Source: Roseovarius sp. MMSF_3350 (GTDB lineage: Bacteria > Pseudomonadota > Alphaproteobacteria > Rhodobacterales > Rhodobacteraceae). Taken from it: a stretch of 64,000 bases of DNA. The DNA lies in NCBI RefSeq assembly GCF_030733425.1, contig NZ_JASHIZ010000015.1, positions 41,672 through 105,671 on the forward strand, read 5' to 3'. Shown piece by piece: positions 1 through 9,111 of the stretch. Position numbers and translations under genes: made by a program. The notes beneath the pieces were generated by a model that saw nothing but the letters and a program-made list of their open reading frames with translations, was not told where the DNA came from and did no database searches. The number at the start of each line of letters is the position of its first letter. Position 1 is the stretch's first letter.

Positions 1-735
1 GGCGCCGGTCAGGACGGTCAGGTTGGGCTGGTGCATGACGCGGTGGGTGTAGGAGCGGAAGATCGACTGGCGCCGGCCGTCGCGGATGCGCAAATCGGCG
101 ATCGCGGCGCCGCCGGGGCCTTCCATCATCGCCCCGTTCGGGCTGTCGAAAACCGGGATGCCCATCTGGCCGGCGGCCTCGAGCATCGCGCGGGCGGCGG
201 GCTGAGGCGAGGCGGGTTGTTCGACATGGACGGGGCCGCCCTTGCCGCGCCGTTCGTCGTCGGGTGTGCCCTGCCAATCCTCGATGCGGCGGTAGTAGCC
301 AAGGACGGATTGGTACCCCCAGGCGGGGTCGCCGGATTCGGCGGCGAAGTGATCCCAGTCTTCCTTGTGGCCACGGGCCCAGACCATGACGTTGATGCTC
401 GACCCGCCACCCAGGCCCTTGCCCATGCTGAGCGGAAGCCTGCGGCCATTGAGGGTCGGGCTGGGTTCGCTAGAGAAGCCCCAGTCGCGCTCGCTGCCGA
501 GGTTCAAGGGCCACATGGCGGGGTTGGTGACCGTGTCTGCCGTGTCGTCGCCGCCGGCCTCGACCAGGAGAACGCTGACCTCCGGCTGTTCTGCCAGCCG
601 GGCGGCGACGACCGAACCGCTGGACCCGGCACCGCAGACGATGAAATCGTATTCGGAGCGAAGCGCTTGGCGCAGGGCATTCTGGTTTTCCGCGACGTCA
701 ATGTCGTGTCGCGAGAGGTCAGGATTGGTGTCCAT
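1..735 (-). CDS. GMC-family oxidoreductase (choline dehydrogenase-like), cut by window edge
   Basis: Reading leftward from an ATG at 735, preceded by AAGGAG, an open frame of 245 codons runs off the left edge. Residues 35-40 form the FAD-binding GxGxxG (CGAGSSG), followed by the LVEAGG stretch of GMC flavoproteins. The GMC signature with GKGLGGGSSINVMVWARG lies near residues 105-122. The family oxidises alcohols such as choline, and the substrate cannot be read from this part; the C-terminal catalytic half is outside the window. The residues before the FAD motif show no signal peptide, so it is probably cytoplasmic. Family confident, substrate unknown. Confidence 0.85.
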   Translation of the reverse strand, partial: MDTNPDLSRHDIDVAENQNALRQALRSEYDFIVCGAGSSGSVVAARLAEQPEVSVLLVEAGGDDTADTVTNPAMWPLNLGSERDWGFSSEPSPTLNGRRLPLSMGKGLGGGSSINVMVWARGHKEDWDHFAAESGDPAWGYQSVLGYYRRIEDWQGTPDDERRGKGGPVHVEQPASPQPAARAMLEAAGQMGIPVFDSPNGAMMEGPGGAAIADLRIRDGRRQSIFRSYTHRVMHQPNLTVLTGA

Positions 736-928
736 AAGGATCTCCTTGGGGATGTTTGTCGTCTGGTCGAAATGGGTCAGATCGCGATCACGTGGTTGCG
801 GCGGGGCGCAACCAACAGACCACCATTGGTGGTTTCACCGTTCACCGGGGTGGACGATGCAGCGCCGACCGTTGGCCATGCGGTCTGGAGCCGGTGTTTC
901 GGGGCCCGACGGGCAAAGGGTCAGGGGC

Positions 929-1708
929 TCAGACGGTCGGAACGGTTCCACCGTCTATGGTGTACTCGGTGCCCGTGATCGTGGCCGCGCGATCCGAGGC
1001 CAGAAAGGCGATCAGGCTGGCGACCTCGTCGGGTTTGGTCGGGCGGCCTATGGGGATGCCGCCGAGCGACTGCATGATGATCTGCTTGCCGCCTTCGTAA
1101 TCGGTCCCCGTCTCCTCGGCGAGGCGCTGGGCGAGGCGCACCGATGCCTCGGTCTCGATCCAGCCGGGGGAGACGCGCAGGACGCGGACACCTTTCGGGG
1201 AGACTTCCTTGGAGAGGCTCTTGCTATAGGCCGAGAGCGCGGCCTTGGCCGCGGCATAGGCTGTCGTGGCCTCCGGCAGGGGCAGGAGACGCTGGATCGA
1301 GGTGACGTGGATGACGACGCCGTGGCCCTGAGCCACCATCTGCGGCACCAGCAAGCGGTCGAGCCGAACCGACGGGAACAGGTTCAGGTCAAGCTCCCTT
1401 TGCCATTGATCGTCATCGAGTGCCGCATATCCGCCACCCGGTGCGGAGGATCCGCCGACCATGTGGACGATGATGTCGATGCCGCCCAGCTCGTCTTTGA
1501 CTGCGTCGGCAACCGCCTTGCAGCCTGCGGGTGTCGTCAGGTCTGCGGCAACGAATGCGTCGGCATTCATCTGGTCCGGGCGCGAGCGCGCGGTTGTCAG
1601 GACCGTCGCGCCGAGCATTCGCAGCAACTCGACGGTGGCGGCGCCGGCGCCCTGGGTGCCCCCGGTCACGAGTGCGCGCTTGTCTTTCAGGTTGAGAAAA
1701 TCGTGCAT
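929..1708 (-). CDS. SDR-family NAD(P)-dependent oxidoreductase
   Basis: A 259-residue classical short-chain dehydrogenase. It has the cofactor motif TGGTQGAG (15-22) and the catalytic triad Ser137, Tyr151 and Lys155 (YAAAK). The end reads [17 protein letters not shown], the usual SDR C-terminus. The start ATG at 1708 follows GGAG at good spacing. It lies between the GMC oxidoreductase on the same strand and a divergent SnoaL-like gene. An alcohol oxidase-type flavoprotein next to an SDR suggests successive oxidations of one substrate, but that is inference; the substrate is not identifiable. Confidence 0.9.
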   Translation of the reverse strand: MHDFLNLKDKRALVTGGTQGAGAATVELLRMLGATVLTTARSRPDQMNADAFVAADLTTPAGCKAVADAVKDELGGIDIIVHMVGGSSAPGGGYAALDDDQWQRELDLNLFPSVRLDRLLVPQMVAQGHGVVIHVTSIQRLLPLPEATTAYAAAKAALSAYSKSLSKEVSPKGVRVLRVSPGWIETEASVRLAQRLAEETGTDYEGGKQIIMQSLGGIPIGRPTKPDEVASLIAFLASDRAATITGTEYTIDGGTVPTV

Positions 1709-1814
1709 GATCCGAGCTCCAGATTTATCGCTGAGTGTTGCTTGCTGGAAAACCTAGGCAATATGTGTGGTTTGGATAACTGGGATAAACGAGTATGCGC
1801 TGTTCTGAATTTCC

Positions 1815-1831
1815 GGATAATGGCATTATCC
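1815..1831. promoter_or_regulatory. 17-bp inverted repeat in divergent promoter region
   Basis: GGATAATG-G-CATTATCC is a perfect palindrome around one base. It sits between the SDR gene (start 1708, minus) and the SnoaL-like gene (start 1953, plus), inside an AT-rich stretch. Its position and symmetry suit an operator bound by a dimeric repressor or activator controlling both genes. No regulator gene lies beside it. Confidence 0.4.
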
Positions 1832-1952
1832 TGATTTTCGGGATTTGACGTATCGATTTATCCACATTCTTAAATTTTCATCTGGTCCTAAATTGGCTTT
1901 CAGCGCGACTGGCAGAGGTCGCAGCGCCTTGAACCACAACAGGAGAATGACC

Positions 1953-2282
1953 ATGAAACCCGAACTACCGACAGTGATCGCCAAGTATTTCTCGGCCGAC
2001 AAGAAGGGCAACGCGCAAGCTATAGCGGAGTGCTTTACGGAGGACGCCGTGGTCGTTGATGAAGGAAATACGTACAAGGGCCGGGAGGCGATCCGGCAGT
2101 GGATGGCCAATGCCTCGACCCAATATACCTATACCGTCGAGCCGTTTTCCCTGACCGAGGAAGGTGAGCGCACGATCGTGACCAGCCACCTTGTCGGCAA
2201 CTTTCCCGGCAGCCCGGTCGATCTGCGTTACCTGTTCCGTCTCGAGGGGGACAGGATCGCGGAGCTGGAGATCGTTCCCTGA
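1953..2282 (+). CDS. SnoaL-like / NTF2-fold polyketide cyclase-type protein
   Basis: A 109-residue protein of the SnoaL-like NTF2 fold: an N-terminal helix, then YFSADKKGNAQAIAECFTED, the YKGREAI segment, and a beta-rich C-terminus ending in LRYLFRLEGDRIAELEIVP. The frame is open from 1845, but the start at 1953 is chosen because AGGAG at 1941-1945 lies seven bases upstream. Family members are small ligand-binding proteins or isomerases, often of unknown substrate. It is divergent from the SDR gene and probably shares its promoter region. Function not known. Confidence 0.8.
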   Translation: MKPELPTVIAKYFSADKKGNAQAIAECFTEDAVVVDEGNTYKGREAIRQWMANASTQYTYTVEPFSLTEEGERTIVTSHLVGNFPGSPVDLRYLFRLEGDRIAELEIVP

Positions 2283-2447
2283 CGAGACGCGTTGTCCGGG
2301 GCGGTGTGTGATGTTCGAGACCTTTTGCGAGCTTGTTTCGAGATCAGACGTCGACGTGACAGCAAACGCCCGCGCCGGACCGCATCAAGAAACGCAGGCA
2401 TGTCGTCTGACGTGCCTCGCGTTTATTGAAGCGGTCCTTGCGGGTGG

Positions 2448-3155
2448 TTAGATGGCAGTGCTTCTGGCGAGTTCTTCGCTTGTCACGCTATCCCTGTCCG
2501 CGCTCAGCTTGACCGCTCCGCGTTCGATCACATAGAAACGGTCGCCGAGGTCGAAGGCAAAGCTGAAATACTGCTCGACCAGGATGATTGCGATGTCGCC
2601 CTGGGACCGCAGCAGGCGGATTGCCTCGCCGATCTGCTGGATCACGTTGGGCTGGATGCCCTCGGTCGGCTCATCGAGGAGCAGGACCTTGGGCTTGGTG
2701 ATGAGCGCGCGGGCGATGGCAAGCTGCTGTTGCTGCCCGCCCGACAGGTCTCCGCCGCGCCGGGGCATGAATTCCTTGAGGATCGGAAAGAGGTCGAAGA
2801 TATCGTCGCGCAGGTGGCGTTCGCTGCGCGGCAGGCAGGCGAAGCCGGTCTCGAGGTTTTCCTCGACCGTCAGGAACGGGAAGATGTCGCGCCCCTGTGG
2901 CACGTATCCGATGCCGCGCCGCGCCATGTCATAGGCGCCGAGTTTGCCGACGGTCTCGCCCGCCAGCGTATAAGTGCCACCCGAGCGGGGATGAGTGCCG
3001 GAGAGCGCCTTGAGCAGGGAGGTCTTGCCGACGCCGTTGGTGCCCATGATGCAAGTCACTTCGCCCAGACGTGCGCCCATGTCGATGCCGTTCAGGATCT
3101 GGCTGCCGCCGTAGTGGAGGGTCAGGCCCTCGACGCTCAGGATGTCATCGGCCAA
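2448..3155 (-). CDS. urtE: Urea ABC transporter ATP-binding subunit UrtE
   Basis: A 235-residue LivF-type ATPase. Walker A is GTNGVGKTSL, the ABC signature is LSGGQQQQLAIARAL and Walker B is VLLLDEPTEGIQP; EGIQP in this position is typical of UrtE. The start codon is TTG at 3155, inside the end of urtD, with GAGGTG as ribosome site, so translation is coupled. It is the last gene of urtABCDE. With UrtD it powers uptake of urea through UrtB-UrtC across the inner membrane. Assignment relies on the complete Urt order and the adjacent urease operon. Confidence 0.93.
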   Translation of the reverse strand: MADDILSVEGLTLHYGGSQILNGIDMGARLGEVTCIMGTNGVGKTSLLKALSGTHPRSGGTYTLAGETVGKLGAYDMARRGIGYVPQGRDIFPFLTVEENLETGFACLPRSERHLRDDIFDLFPILKEFMPRRGGDLSGGQQQQLAIARALITKPKVLLLDEPTEGIQPNVIQQIGEAIRLLRSQGDIAIILVEQYFSFAFDLGDRFYVIERGAVKLSADRDSVTSEELARSTAI

Positions 3156-3885
3156 GATACACCTCGATCACGTTTTCATTCTTGGTGACATGGTCGATGG
3201 AGCCTTCGGCCAGCACCGAGCCTTCGTGCAGCACCGTGACCTTGCAGCCGAGGCGGCGGACGAATTCCATGTCATGTTCGACGACGACGACGGCGCGGGT
3301 TCTGGCGGCTTCGCGCAGCAGGTCGGTGGTCTTCTCGCGCTCGGCGGTGGTCATGCCCGCCGCGGGTTCATCGACCAGCAGAAGCTGCGGTTCCTGCGCC
3401 AGCAGCATCCCGATCTCCAGCCATTGTTTCTGACCGTGCGAGAGTTCGCCAGATTTGCGCTGAAGCGCCTGCGCGAGGCCGATCGTGCCCGCCAAATCGG
3501 CGACGCGGTCGCGGTCTTCGGCGCTGGGCTTGAAGAAGAGGACGGCGAAGGGCGAGCGGGGTTTGCGCAGGGCCATCATCAGGTTCTCGAACACGGTCTG
3601 GTCCTCGAACACGGTGGGGCGCTGAAACTTGCGGCCGACACCCGCCATGGCGATGGTGCTTTCCGATTTGCCCAGCAGGGAGATGGGCGGCTCGCCCCAG
3701 AGCACGCGGCCTTCGTCGGGCTTCGTCTTGCCGGTGACCACGTCCATGAAGGTGGTCTTGCCCGCGCCGTTGGGGCCGATGACGGCGCGTAGTTCCTTGT
3801 TGGCGATAGAGAAGGACAGGTTGTTCAATGCCTTGAAACCGTCGAAGCTGACCGAGACGCCGGAAACCTCCAGAAGCTGGCTCAT
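3145..3885 (-). CDS. urtD: Urea ABC transporter ATP-binding subunit UrtD
   Basis: A 246-residue LivG-type ATPase with Walker A GPNGAGKTT, the unusual signature LSHGQKQWLEIGMLL typical of UrtD, and Walker B LLLVDEPAAGM. The frame is open further upstream, but the ATG at 3885 has AGGAGG in front and begins MSQLLEVSG as the family does. Its start overlaps the urtC stop by ATGA and its end overlaps the urtE start by 11 bases, so the ATPases are co-translated with their neighbours. Confidence 0.93.
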   Translation of the reverse strand: MSQLLEVSGVSVSFDGFKALNNLSFSIANKELRAVIGPNGAGKTTFMDVVTGKTKPDEGRVLWGEPPISLLGKSESTIAMAGVGRKFQRPTVFEDQTVFENLMMALRKPRSPFAVLFFKPSAEDRDRVADLAGTIGLAQALQRKSGELSHGQKQWLEIGMLLAQEPQLLLVDEPAAGMTTAEREKTTDLLREAARTRAVVVVEHDMEFVRRLGCKVTVLHEGSVLAEGSIDHVTKNENVIEVYLGR

Positions 3886-5144
3886 TTGTCGGCCTCCTGT
3901 TCGCGCAGAGCGCCCTGGTCGGGGCCGAGGTCGGCGCCGTGGCGGTTGGGGGTCAGGCAATCCGCCAGCAGGTCGAAGAGCCCGCCGATTCCCTTGGGGG
4001 CAAAGAGCGTGACCGCAACGAATGACACGCCAAGCAAGACCGTCCACCAGTCGACCCACTGGATGCGCCAGCTGCCCAGCACGATGTCGGGGGCCTGTCC
4101 ACCAGTGAACCACGTCGATAGAAGCGATACGAAAGCGGCGCCGATGACTGCCCCGTAAAGCCGCCCGCGCCCGCCGATGGCGACCCAGACGGCGAGATAG
4201 ATCGAGGCGATGGGCGCCAGTTCGGCGGGGTTGATGATGCCGGCCTGCGGGTAATAGAGCGCGCCGGCGATGCCGGCGATGACCGCCGACAGGGTGAAGA
4301 CGAAAAGCTTGTACGCCTCGACCGGGTAACCGAGGAATCGCACCCGGGCCTCGTCATCGCGGATGCCGCGCAGGACCGAGCCGAACTTGCCCGACACGAC
4401 CCATGTGGCCAACCAGAAGCCCAAGGCGAGAGCAAGCGCCGAGGCCCAGAGGAACCACACCGAGACGACGGATTGCGGGACATTGCCGAGGCCGGGCAGG
4501 TTTTGCAGGCCCGAAAGGCCGTTGTTGCCGCGCAACCCGCTGTCGTTCTGAAAGAGGTAGAGGGCGAGGGCGAGGGTCATCGCCTGGGTCAGGATCGACA
4601 GGTACACTCCCGTCACCCGGCTGCGGAAGGCGAACCAGCCGAAGACCAGGGCCAGCAGACCGGGCACCAACACCACGGCGGCAAGTTGCAGGGGCAGGGA
4701 GTGGGCGACCGCCCAGATGGGCGGGAACTCGGACGCGCCGACGACGCCGAAGATCTGGCTGGCGATGCCGTCGGAGATTTGTTCGGGCGTGGGCGGCAGT
4801 GCTTGTGCGGACATGCTTTCGACCACGATGAGGCGGGTGCGTTCATACATCAGCCACATGCCGATGGCGTAGCCGCCCAGCCCGAAAAAGGCCATGTGCC
4901 CGAGCGACAGGATTCCGCAATAGCCCCAGACGAGGTCCATCGCCAGTGCCACGAGGCAAAGGCAGAGCGTCTTGCCCAGCGTCTTGACGAAGCTGGTGGA
5001 AATCACGCCGATGCCGAACCCTTCGGACAGGATGGTGACGCCGACAGTAAAGAGCGCGAGGCAGGCCATGAAGATCAGGATCGCCGGAAAGCGCAGAGCC
5101 AAGGGCTGGCGCGGGGCGGTGCCGGTTAGGGTGCTGTCGGTCAT
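3882..5144 (-). CDS. urtC: Urea ABC transporter permease UrtC
   Basis: A 420-residue LivM-type inner-membrane permease with about ten hydrophobic segments. The N-terminal half holds CLVALAMDLVWGYCGILSLG, the LivM-like entry motif, and the C-terminal half holds LYGAVIGAAFVSLLSTW. It starts one base after the urtB stop and overlaps urtD by four bases. It pairs with UrtB to form the urea channel. The family and order in the cluster leave little doubt. Confidence 0.93.
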   Translation of the reverse strand: MTDSTLTGTAPRQPLALRFPAILIFMACLALFTVGVTILSEGFGIGVISTSFVKTLGKTLCLCLVALAMDLVWGYCGILSLGHMAFFGLGGYAIGMWLMYERTRLIVVESMSAQALPPTPEQISDGIASQIFGVVGASEFPPIWAVAHSLPLQLAAVVLVPGLLALVFGWFAFRSRVTGVYLSILTQAMTLALALYLFQNDSGLRGNNGLSGLQNLPGLGNVPQSVVSVWFLWASALALALGFWLATWVVSGKFGSVLRGIRDDEARVRFLGYPVEAYKLFVFTLSAVIAGIAGALYYPQAGIINPAELAPIASIYLAVWVAIGGRGRLYGAVIGAAFVSLLSTWFTGGQAPDIVLGSWRIQWVDWWTVLLGVSFVAVTLFAPKGIGGLFDLLADCLTPNRHGADLGPDQGALREQEADK

Positions 5145-5145
5145 G

Positions 5146-7101
5146 TCAGGCCTCCGCCGCCCGGCCCTTGAGCGCGATGATGCCGCGCGGCCGGAACTGT
5201 ATGAAGAGGATGATGAAGAGGATCATGTAGGTCTGGGCCGCCAAGGTATTCGAGGGGTTGAGCCATTCGATGCCTTTCTGAAGCGAGCCGACCAGCGTGG
5301 CGCCCAGCAGCGTGCCCCAGATGTTGCCGACGCCGCCGACGACCACGGTCATGAAGCTTTGCACGATGTAGTCCGCGCCCATTTCGGACGTGACCTTGGC
5401 GTATAGCCCGATGGCAACGCCCGCGATGCCCGCGATGCCCGAGCCGAAGCCGAAGGTCAGCATGTTGATCCGGTCGGGGTTGATGCCCATAGAGGCCGCC
5501 ATGCGGGGGTTCTGCGTCACCGCGCGCACCTCCAGCCCCAGCCGGGTGCGGTTCATCACCAGGAGGAACAGCGCAAGGAAGAGCAGCGCCAGCACGAAGA
5601 TCGCGATGCGGATATAGCTGATTGAAACGATGTCGTTGAATACAAGCGACCCGTCGAGCCAGCCGGGGGCCGTCAGCGGGCGGGCCTGCGTGCCGAAGAT
5701 GTTCTTGGCGATCTGTTGCAGCGCGATGGAGATGCCGAAGGTGGCCAGCAGCGTTTCCAGCGGGCGGTGATAGAGCCAGCGGATGACCAGCCGTTCCATC
5801 GCCACACCCGCCGCGAAGGTCACGGCAAAGGCCAGCGGGATGGCGAGGATGACCGACAGCGTCTGGTCGGGGATGATCTGCTGCACGACGAAGCCGGTAT
5901 AAGCGCCCATCATGATGAATTCGCCATGGGCCATGTTGATCACCCGCATCACGCCGAAAGTGATGGCGAGACCGATGGCGGCGAGGAAATAGATCGAGCC
6001 GAGCGAGATGGCATCGAGCGCGAGGTCTGCGGCCTGATTGACCGCGACGCGGGTCTCGATGCCGTTGAGCGCGTCCATCGCGGCCATCGCGACGGCAGGC
6101 GGGGCGCCGGTGAAGATCTCGTAGAAGGTGTATCGGTCCAGCGTCTCGTCGATCTCGGCCTCTGTGGCGACGGGGTCGACCGTGCCTTGCTCGGCCAGCT
6201 TGGCGTAGGCCATGTCGCGGGCGTCTTCGGTGTCGAGGGATGCCACCTGGATGCCAGCGACAGCCTCTCCGTCTATATTGGCGACAAGTGCTGCAGCCTT
6301 GTCGGCGCGGCTGATGCGGGGCTTGGCGAAACCTTCGGTGACCAGAAGGTCATAGGCCGCTTCGCGCGTCAGAGCTTCGGAGCCCGGTTTCAGGACGCGG
6401 GCAACTTCCGGGCCTTCAGGTTCGGTTTCGGTCGCCTCGAGGTCTGTCGTGACCAGCGGGTTGAGCGCGCCGCGCAGGTCGACGCCCAAGTCACCCTTGA
6501 AGCTTTCGATGGCGGCGATGCGTTCGTCTTCGGTTTCACCGAAACGGATGGTCAGCAGACGTTCGAGCCGTTCCGCGCGAGCCTTGAGGGTCGGACTCGT
6601 CTCGGCCTCGATCGCCTCGCGCAGGGGGGCGAGGTGCGAGGCTTCGGCGTCACGCTCGATGTTATTGATTGCGGTGCGGCGGGTGGCGATGTCTTCGGCG
6701 GTCAGCTGGAACTTGACCAGCGCGGCACCGATCATCTTGCGGACACCGGAATTGGGTTTGGACTGGTCGTAGTCGTCGTCGGGCAACTCGCCCAGGGCCG
6801 TGTCACCGGCAAAGTCGAAGCCGCGGATCGTGTCGCGGTCGATCTCTTCGGCCCAGATGAAAAGGCCGGTCTCAACGTTGCGCCAGAGTTCCTTGTCCTG
6901 CCATTTGCGCAGGACGGTCTGCGCCTCGGGGAGGCCGCTGGATGCGATGGCGTCGATGGTGGGCGCGACCTTGGTGCGCGATGGCTTGGCCAACTGGTCT
7001 GCATGTACCTGCAGGAGTTGCTGGATCGGTGCGTCGGCCTGTTGCGCCGTTGCGGGCAGACATGCGACGAGGAATGCGAGGATCAGCGGCAGGCGTGCCA
7101 T
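5146..7101 (-). CDS. urtB: Urea ABC transporter permease UrtB with long N-terminal exported domain
   Basis: A 651-residue protein. Residues 1-20 are a signal peptide (LILAFLVACLPATA). Residues 21 to about 350 are a hydrophilic, mainly helical periplasmic-type region rich in Glu and Asp. The LivH-like permease follows, with LGSIYFLAAIGLAITFGVMR and INMAHGEFIMMGAY. Proteobacterial UrtB often has such an N-terminal extension, but this one is on the long side. The ATG at 7101 follows GGAGG. It lies 66 bases after urtA, behind a hairpin that may lower its expression relative to UrtA. Confidence 0.92.
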   Translation of the reverse strand: MARLPLILAFLVACLPATAQQADAPIQQLLQVHADQLAKPSRTKVAPTIDAIASSGLPEAQTVLRKWQDKELWRNVETGLFIWAEEIDRDTIRGFDFAGDTALGELPDDDYDQSKPNSGVRKMIGAALVKFQLTAEDIATRRTAINNIERDAEASHLAPLREAIEAETSPTLKARAERLERLLTIRFGETEDERIAAIESFKGDLGVDLRGALNPLVTTDLEATETEPEGPEVARVLKPGSEALTREAAYDLLVTEGFAKPRISRADKAAALVANIDGEAVAGIQVASLDTEDARDMAYAKLAEQGTVDPVATEAEIDETLDRYTFYEIFTGAPPAVAMAAMDALNGIETRVAVNQAADLALDAISLGSIYFLAAIGLAITFGVMRVINMAHGEFIMMGAYTGFVVQQIIPDQTLSVILAIPLAFAVTFAAGVAMERLVIRWLYHRPLETLLATFGISIALQQIAKNIFGTQARPLTAPGWLDGSLVFNDIVSISYIRIAIFVLALLFLALFLLVMNRTRLGLEVRAVTQNPRMAASMGINPDRINMLTFGFGSGIAGIAGVAIGLYAKVTSEMGADYIVQSFMTVVVGGVGNIWGTLLGATLVGSLQKGIEWLNPSNTLAAQTYMILFIILFIQFRPRGIIALKGRAAEA

Positions 7102-7128
7102 GCACGGGCCTCCTTATCGGAAGGGGGT

Positions 7129-7153
7129 AAAGGGCGGCGCGTGGCCGCCCTTT
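7129..7153 (-). terminator. Intra-operon hairpin (attenuating terminator) between urtA and urtB
   Basis: AAAGGGCGGC and GCCGCCCTTT form a perfect 10-bp stem around GCGTG, directly after the urtA stop. On the transcribed strand the stem ends in TTT. It probably terminates part of transcription or stabilises the urtA 3' end, so that the binding protein exceeds the membrane subunits. Confidence 0.6.
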
Positions 7154-7167
7154 CGGTTCTCAGGAGA

Positions 7168-8442
7168 TCAGTAGTTCGATTCGATCTGCACGCAGGTCTC
7201 GGTCTCGGTGTTGTACATACCGCACTCGAGCTCCTGCCAGTCGGACTTCAGCACGGCCGATTCCGGCAGGAAGTCGGTCCACGCGTCACCCGGCACTTCC
7301 TCGGTCTGGCTGATGATGTCGAACTGCCCGTCTTCCTGGATCTCGCCGATCAGGACGGGCTTGGCCAGGTGGTGGTTCGGCAGCATGACCGCGGTGCCGC
7401 CGGTCAGGTTCGGGAATTCCTGCCCGTACATGGCGGTGCGGACCGCGTCGACATCGGTGGTGCCGGCCTCTTCCGCGGCGTTCACCCACATATTGAAGCC
7501 GATGTAATGCGCCTCCATCGGGTCGTTGGTTACGCGTTCCTCGCCCATGCGGGCTTTCCACGCTTCGACCCATTCGGCGTTGGCGTCGGTATCGGCGGAC
7601 TGGAAGTAGTTCCATGCCGCCAGGTGGCCGACGAGGTTCGAGGTGTCGAGGCCCGAAAGCTCTTCCTCGCCCACCGAGAACGCGACTACGGGGATGTCAT
7701 CGGCTGACACGCCTTGGGCCGCCAGTTCCTTGTAGAAGCCCACGTTGGCGTCGCCGTTGATGGTGGAGATCACGCCCACCTGCTTGCCACCTGCGCCGAG
7801 CGCCACGACGTCCGACACGATCTTGGACCAGTCGGAGTGACCGAAGGGGGTGTAGTTGACGAAGATGTCCTCGTCAGCGATGCCCTTGGATTTAAGGTAG
7901 GATTCCAGGATGTTGTTCGTGGTGCGCGGATAGACATAATCGGTGCCCAGTAGCGCGAAGCTTTCGACGCCCAGTTCATCGAGGAAGTAATCCGTGGCGG
8001 GGATCGCCTGCTGGTTGGGCGCGGCGCCGGTGTAGAACACGTTCTTGGAGCTTTCCTCGCCCTCGTACTGGACTGGGTAGAACAGCAGGCCGTTGAGTTC
8101 CTCGATTACGGGCAGAACCGACTTGCGGCTGACGCTCGTCCAGTTGCCGAAGATCACGTCGACCTCGTGTACGGTCAGAAGTTCGCGCGCCTTCTCGGCG
8201 AAGAGCGGCCAGTCAGAGGCAGGATCGACGACCACCGCTTCCAATTGGCAGCCCAGAACGCCTCCTTTTTCGTTCTGCTGCTCGATCAGCATTTCCATGG
8301 TGTCCTTGAGCGTGGTCTCCGAGATTGCCATGGTGCCGGACAACGAGTGCAGCACGCCGACCTTGATCGGGCAGTCCTGCGCCATCGCGGGCAGCGCGGT
8401 CGCCATTACGGCAGCGACAGTGCTCAACAGCTTTTTAGACAT
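7168..8442 (-). CDS. urtA: Urea ABC transporter substrate-binding protein UrtA
   Basis: A 424-residue periplasmic protein with signal peptide MSKKLLSTVAAVMATALPAMA. The mature part begins QDCPIKVGVLHSLSGTMAIS, characteristic of UrtA/FmdD-type binding proteins of the Peripla_BP_5 family. Other typical stretches are NWTSVSRKSVLPVIEE and YVYPRTTNNIL. It binds urea and delivers it to UrtBC. It is first in the urt operon, 106 bases downstream of a sigma54-like promoter. The related amide-binding FmdD is the main alternative, but the adjacent urease genes favour urea. Confidence 0.93.
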   Translation of the reverse strand: MSKKLLSTVAAVMATALPAMAQDCPIKVGVLHSLSGTMAISETTLKDTMEMLIEQQNEKGGVLGCQLEAVVVDPASDWPLFAEKARELLTVHEVDVIFGNWTSVSRKSVLPVIEELNGLLFYPVQYEGEESSKNVFYTGAAPNQQAIPATDYFLDELGVESFALLGTDYVYPRTTNNILESYLKSKGIADEDIFVNYTPFGHSDWSKIVSDVVALGAGGKQVGVISTINGDANVGFYKELAAQGVSADDIPVVAFSVGEEELSGLDTSNLVGHLAAWNYFQSADTDANAEWVEAWKARMGEERVTNDPMEAHYIGFNMWVNAAEEAGTTDVDAVRTAMYGQEFPNLTGGTAVMLPNHHLAKPVLIGEIQEDGQFDIISQTEEVPGDAWTDFLPESAVLKSDWQELECGMYNTETETCVQIESNY

Positions 8443-8547
8443 TTATTCAGTCCCCTTTGCGTAACGCGCAGGGTGCTTGTGGACTAAAGTCGAATGTCCC
8501 ATATATCCCCCACGCAACTTGTTGCGGAGTGCGGTGGTGATCTGGAT

Positions 8548-8563
8548 TGCAAGGCCTGCACCA
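8548..8563 (-). promoter_or_regulatory. Sigma54-like (-24/-12) promoter upstream of urtA
   Basis: Read on the minus strand, TGGTGCAGGCCTTGCA matches the sigma54 consensus TGGYRC-N5-TTGCA, with exactly ten bases between the GG and GC pairs. It lies about 106 bases upstream of the urtA ATG. Urea transport is commonly under nitrogen (NtrC) control, which fits. No clear NtrC binding pair was seen upstream. Confidence 0.45.
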
Positions 8564-8736
8564 TCGCACGTTCGACAGGACAAGATTCGTCCGTCGGGAA
8601 CAGTGCTTCCACAAGCTTCTGCGCTGCGGCGAGGATGCAGCGGCGTAACGAGCCAAAACCTGCGGCAGGAGCCCAATTTTTCAGCGCGATTCGCGGTGTT
8701 CGCCTGTTTTTTGACCGGTCGCTCTGTGCGCGACGA

Positions 8737-9111
8737 TCAGCTGTCCAGCAGCAAGCTTTGGCAATAGCCGATCTCGACTTCGGCGCGGCGTCTGGCCCAG
8801 CGGGCGATGCCGGGATCGCCAGAGAATTGTGCCAGGTTCAGAATGTGCGCATGCGCGCTTTTGGCCTTTATCCGTTGGTCCATGAGGACGCTGCGCATGC
8901 CATGTGGAGTCACGGAAGCGAGCATGTCCTCGAAACGCGCCCGCCGCCGTTCCAGCGCTTCGGCCTTGGCATCCCGCATCAGCCACGCATGTTCAAGTTC
9001 TGCGGAAAAGCGCCCGGTGCACCCGGCGAAAACTTGCGGTAGCGTGGCGGCGGCGGCCGGGCCGCCAAGCAGGATGCTCAGAGCAATGATGATAGTTTTC
9101 AATCCGCTCAT
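8737..9111 (-). CDS. Hypothetical exported protein
   Basis: A 124-residue protein with a signal peptide (residues 1-22, IIIALSILLGGPAAAA). The mature part is basic and mainly helical, with Arg/Ala-rich segments and two cysteines (AGCTGRF, IGYCQSLL) that could form a periplasmic disulfide. I do not recognise a family. It lies between the urea importer and the urease operon, divergent from ureD, so a link to urea use is possible but only by position. The reading frame, signal peptide and codon pattern support a real gene. Confidence 0.65.
   Translation of the reverse strand: MSGLKTIIIALSILLGGPAAAATLPQVFAGCTGRFSAELEHAWLMRDAKAEALERRRARFEDMLASVTPHGMRSVLMDQRIKAKSAHAHILNLAQFSGDPGIARWARRRAEVEIGYCQSLLLDS

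Noticed and set aside
5716..7707. A 660-codon open frame on the plus strand
   Set aside because: It lies antisense to urtB and urtA and has no family features. It is a shadow of GC-rich codon use.
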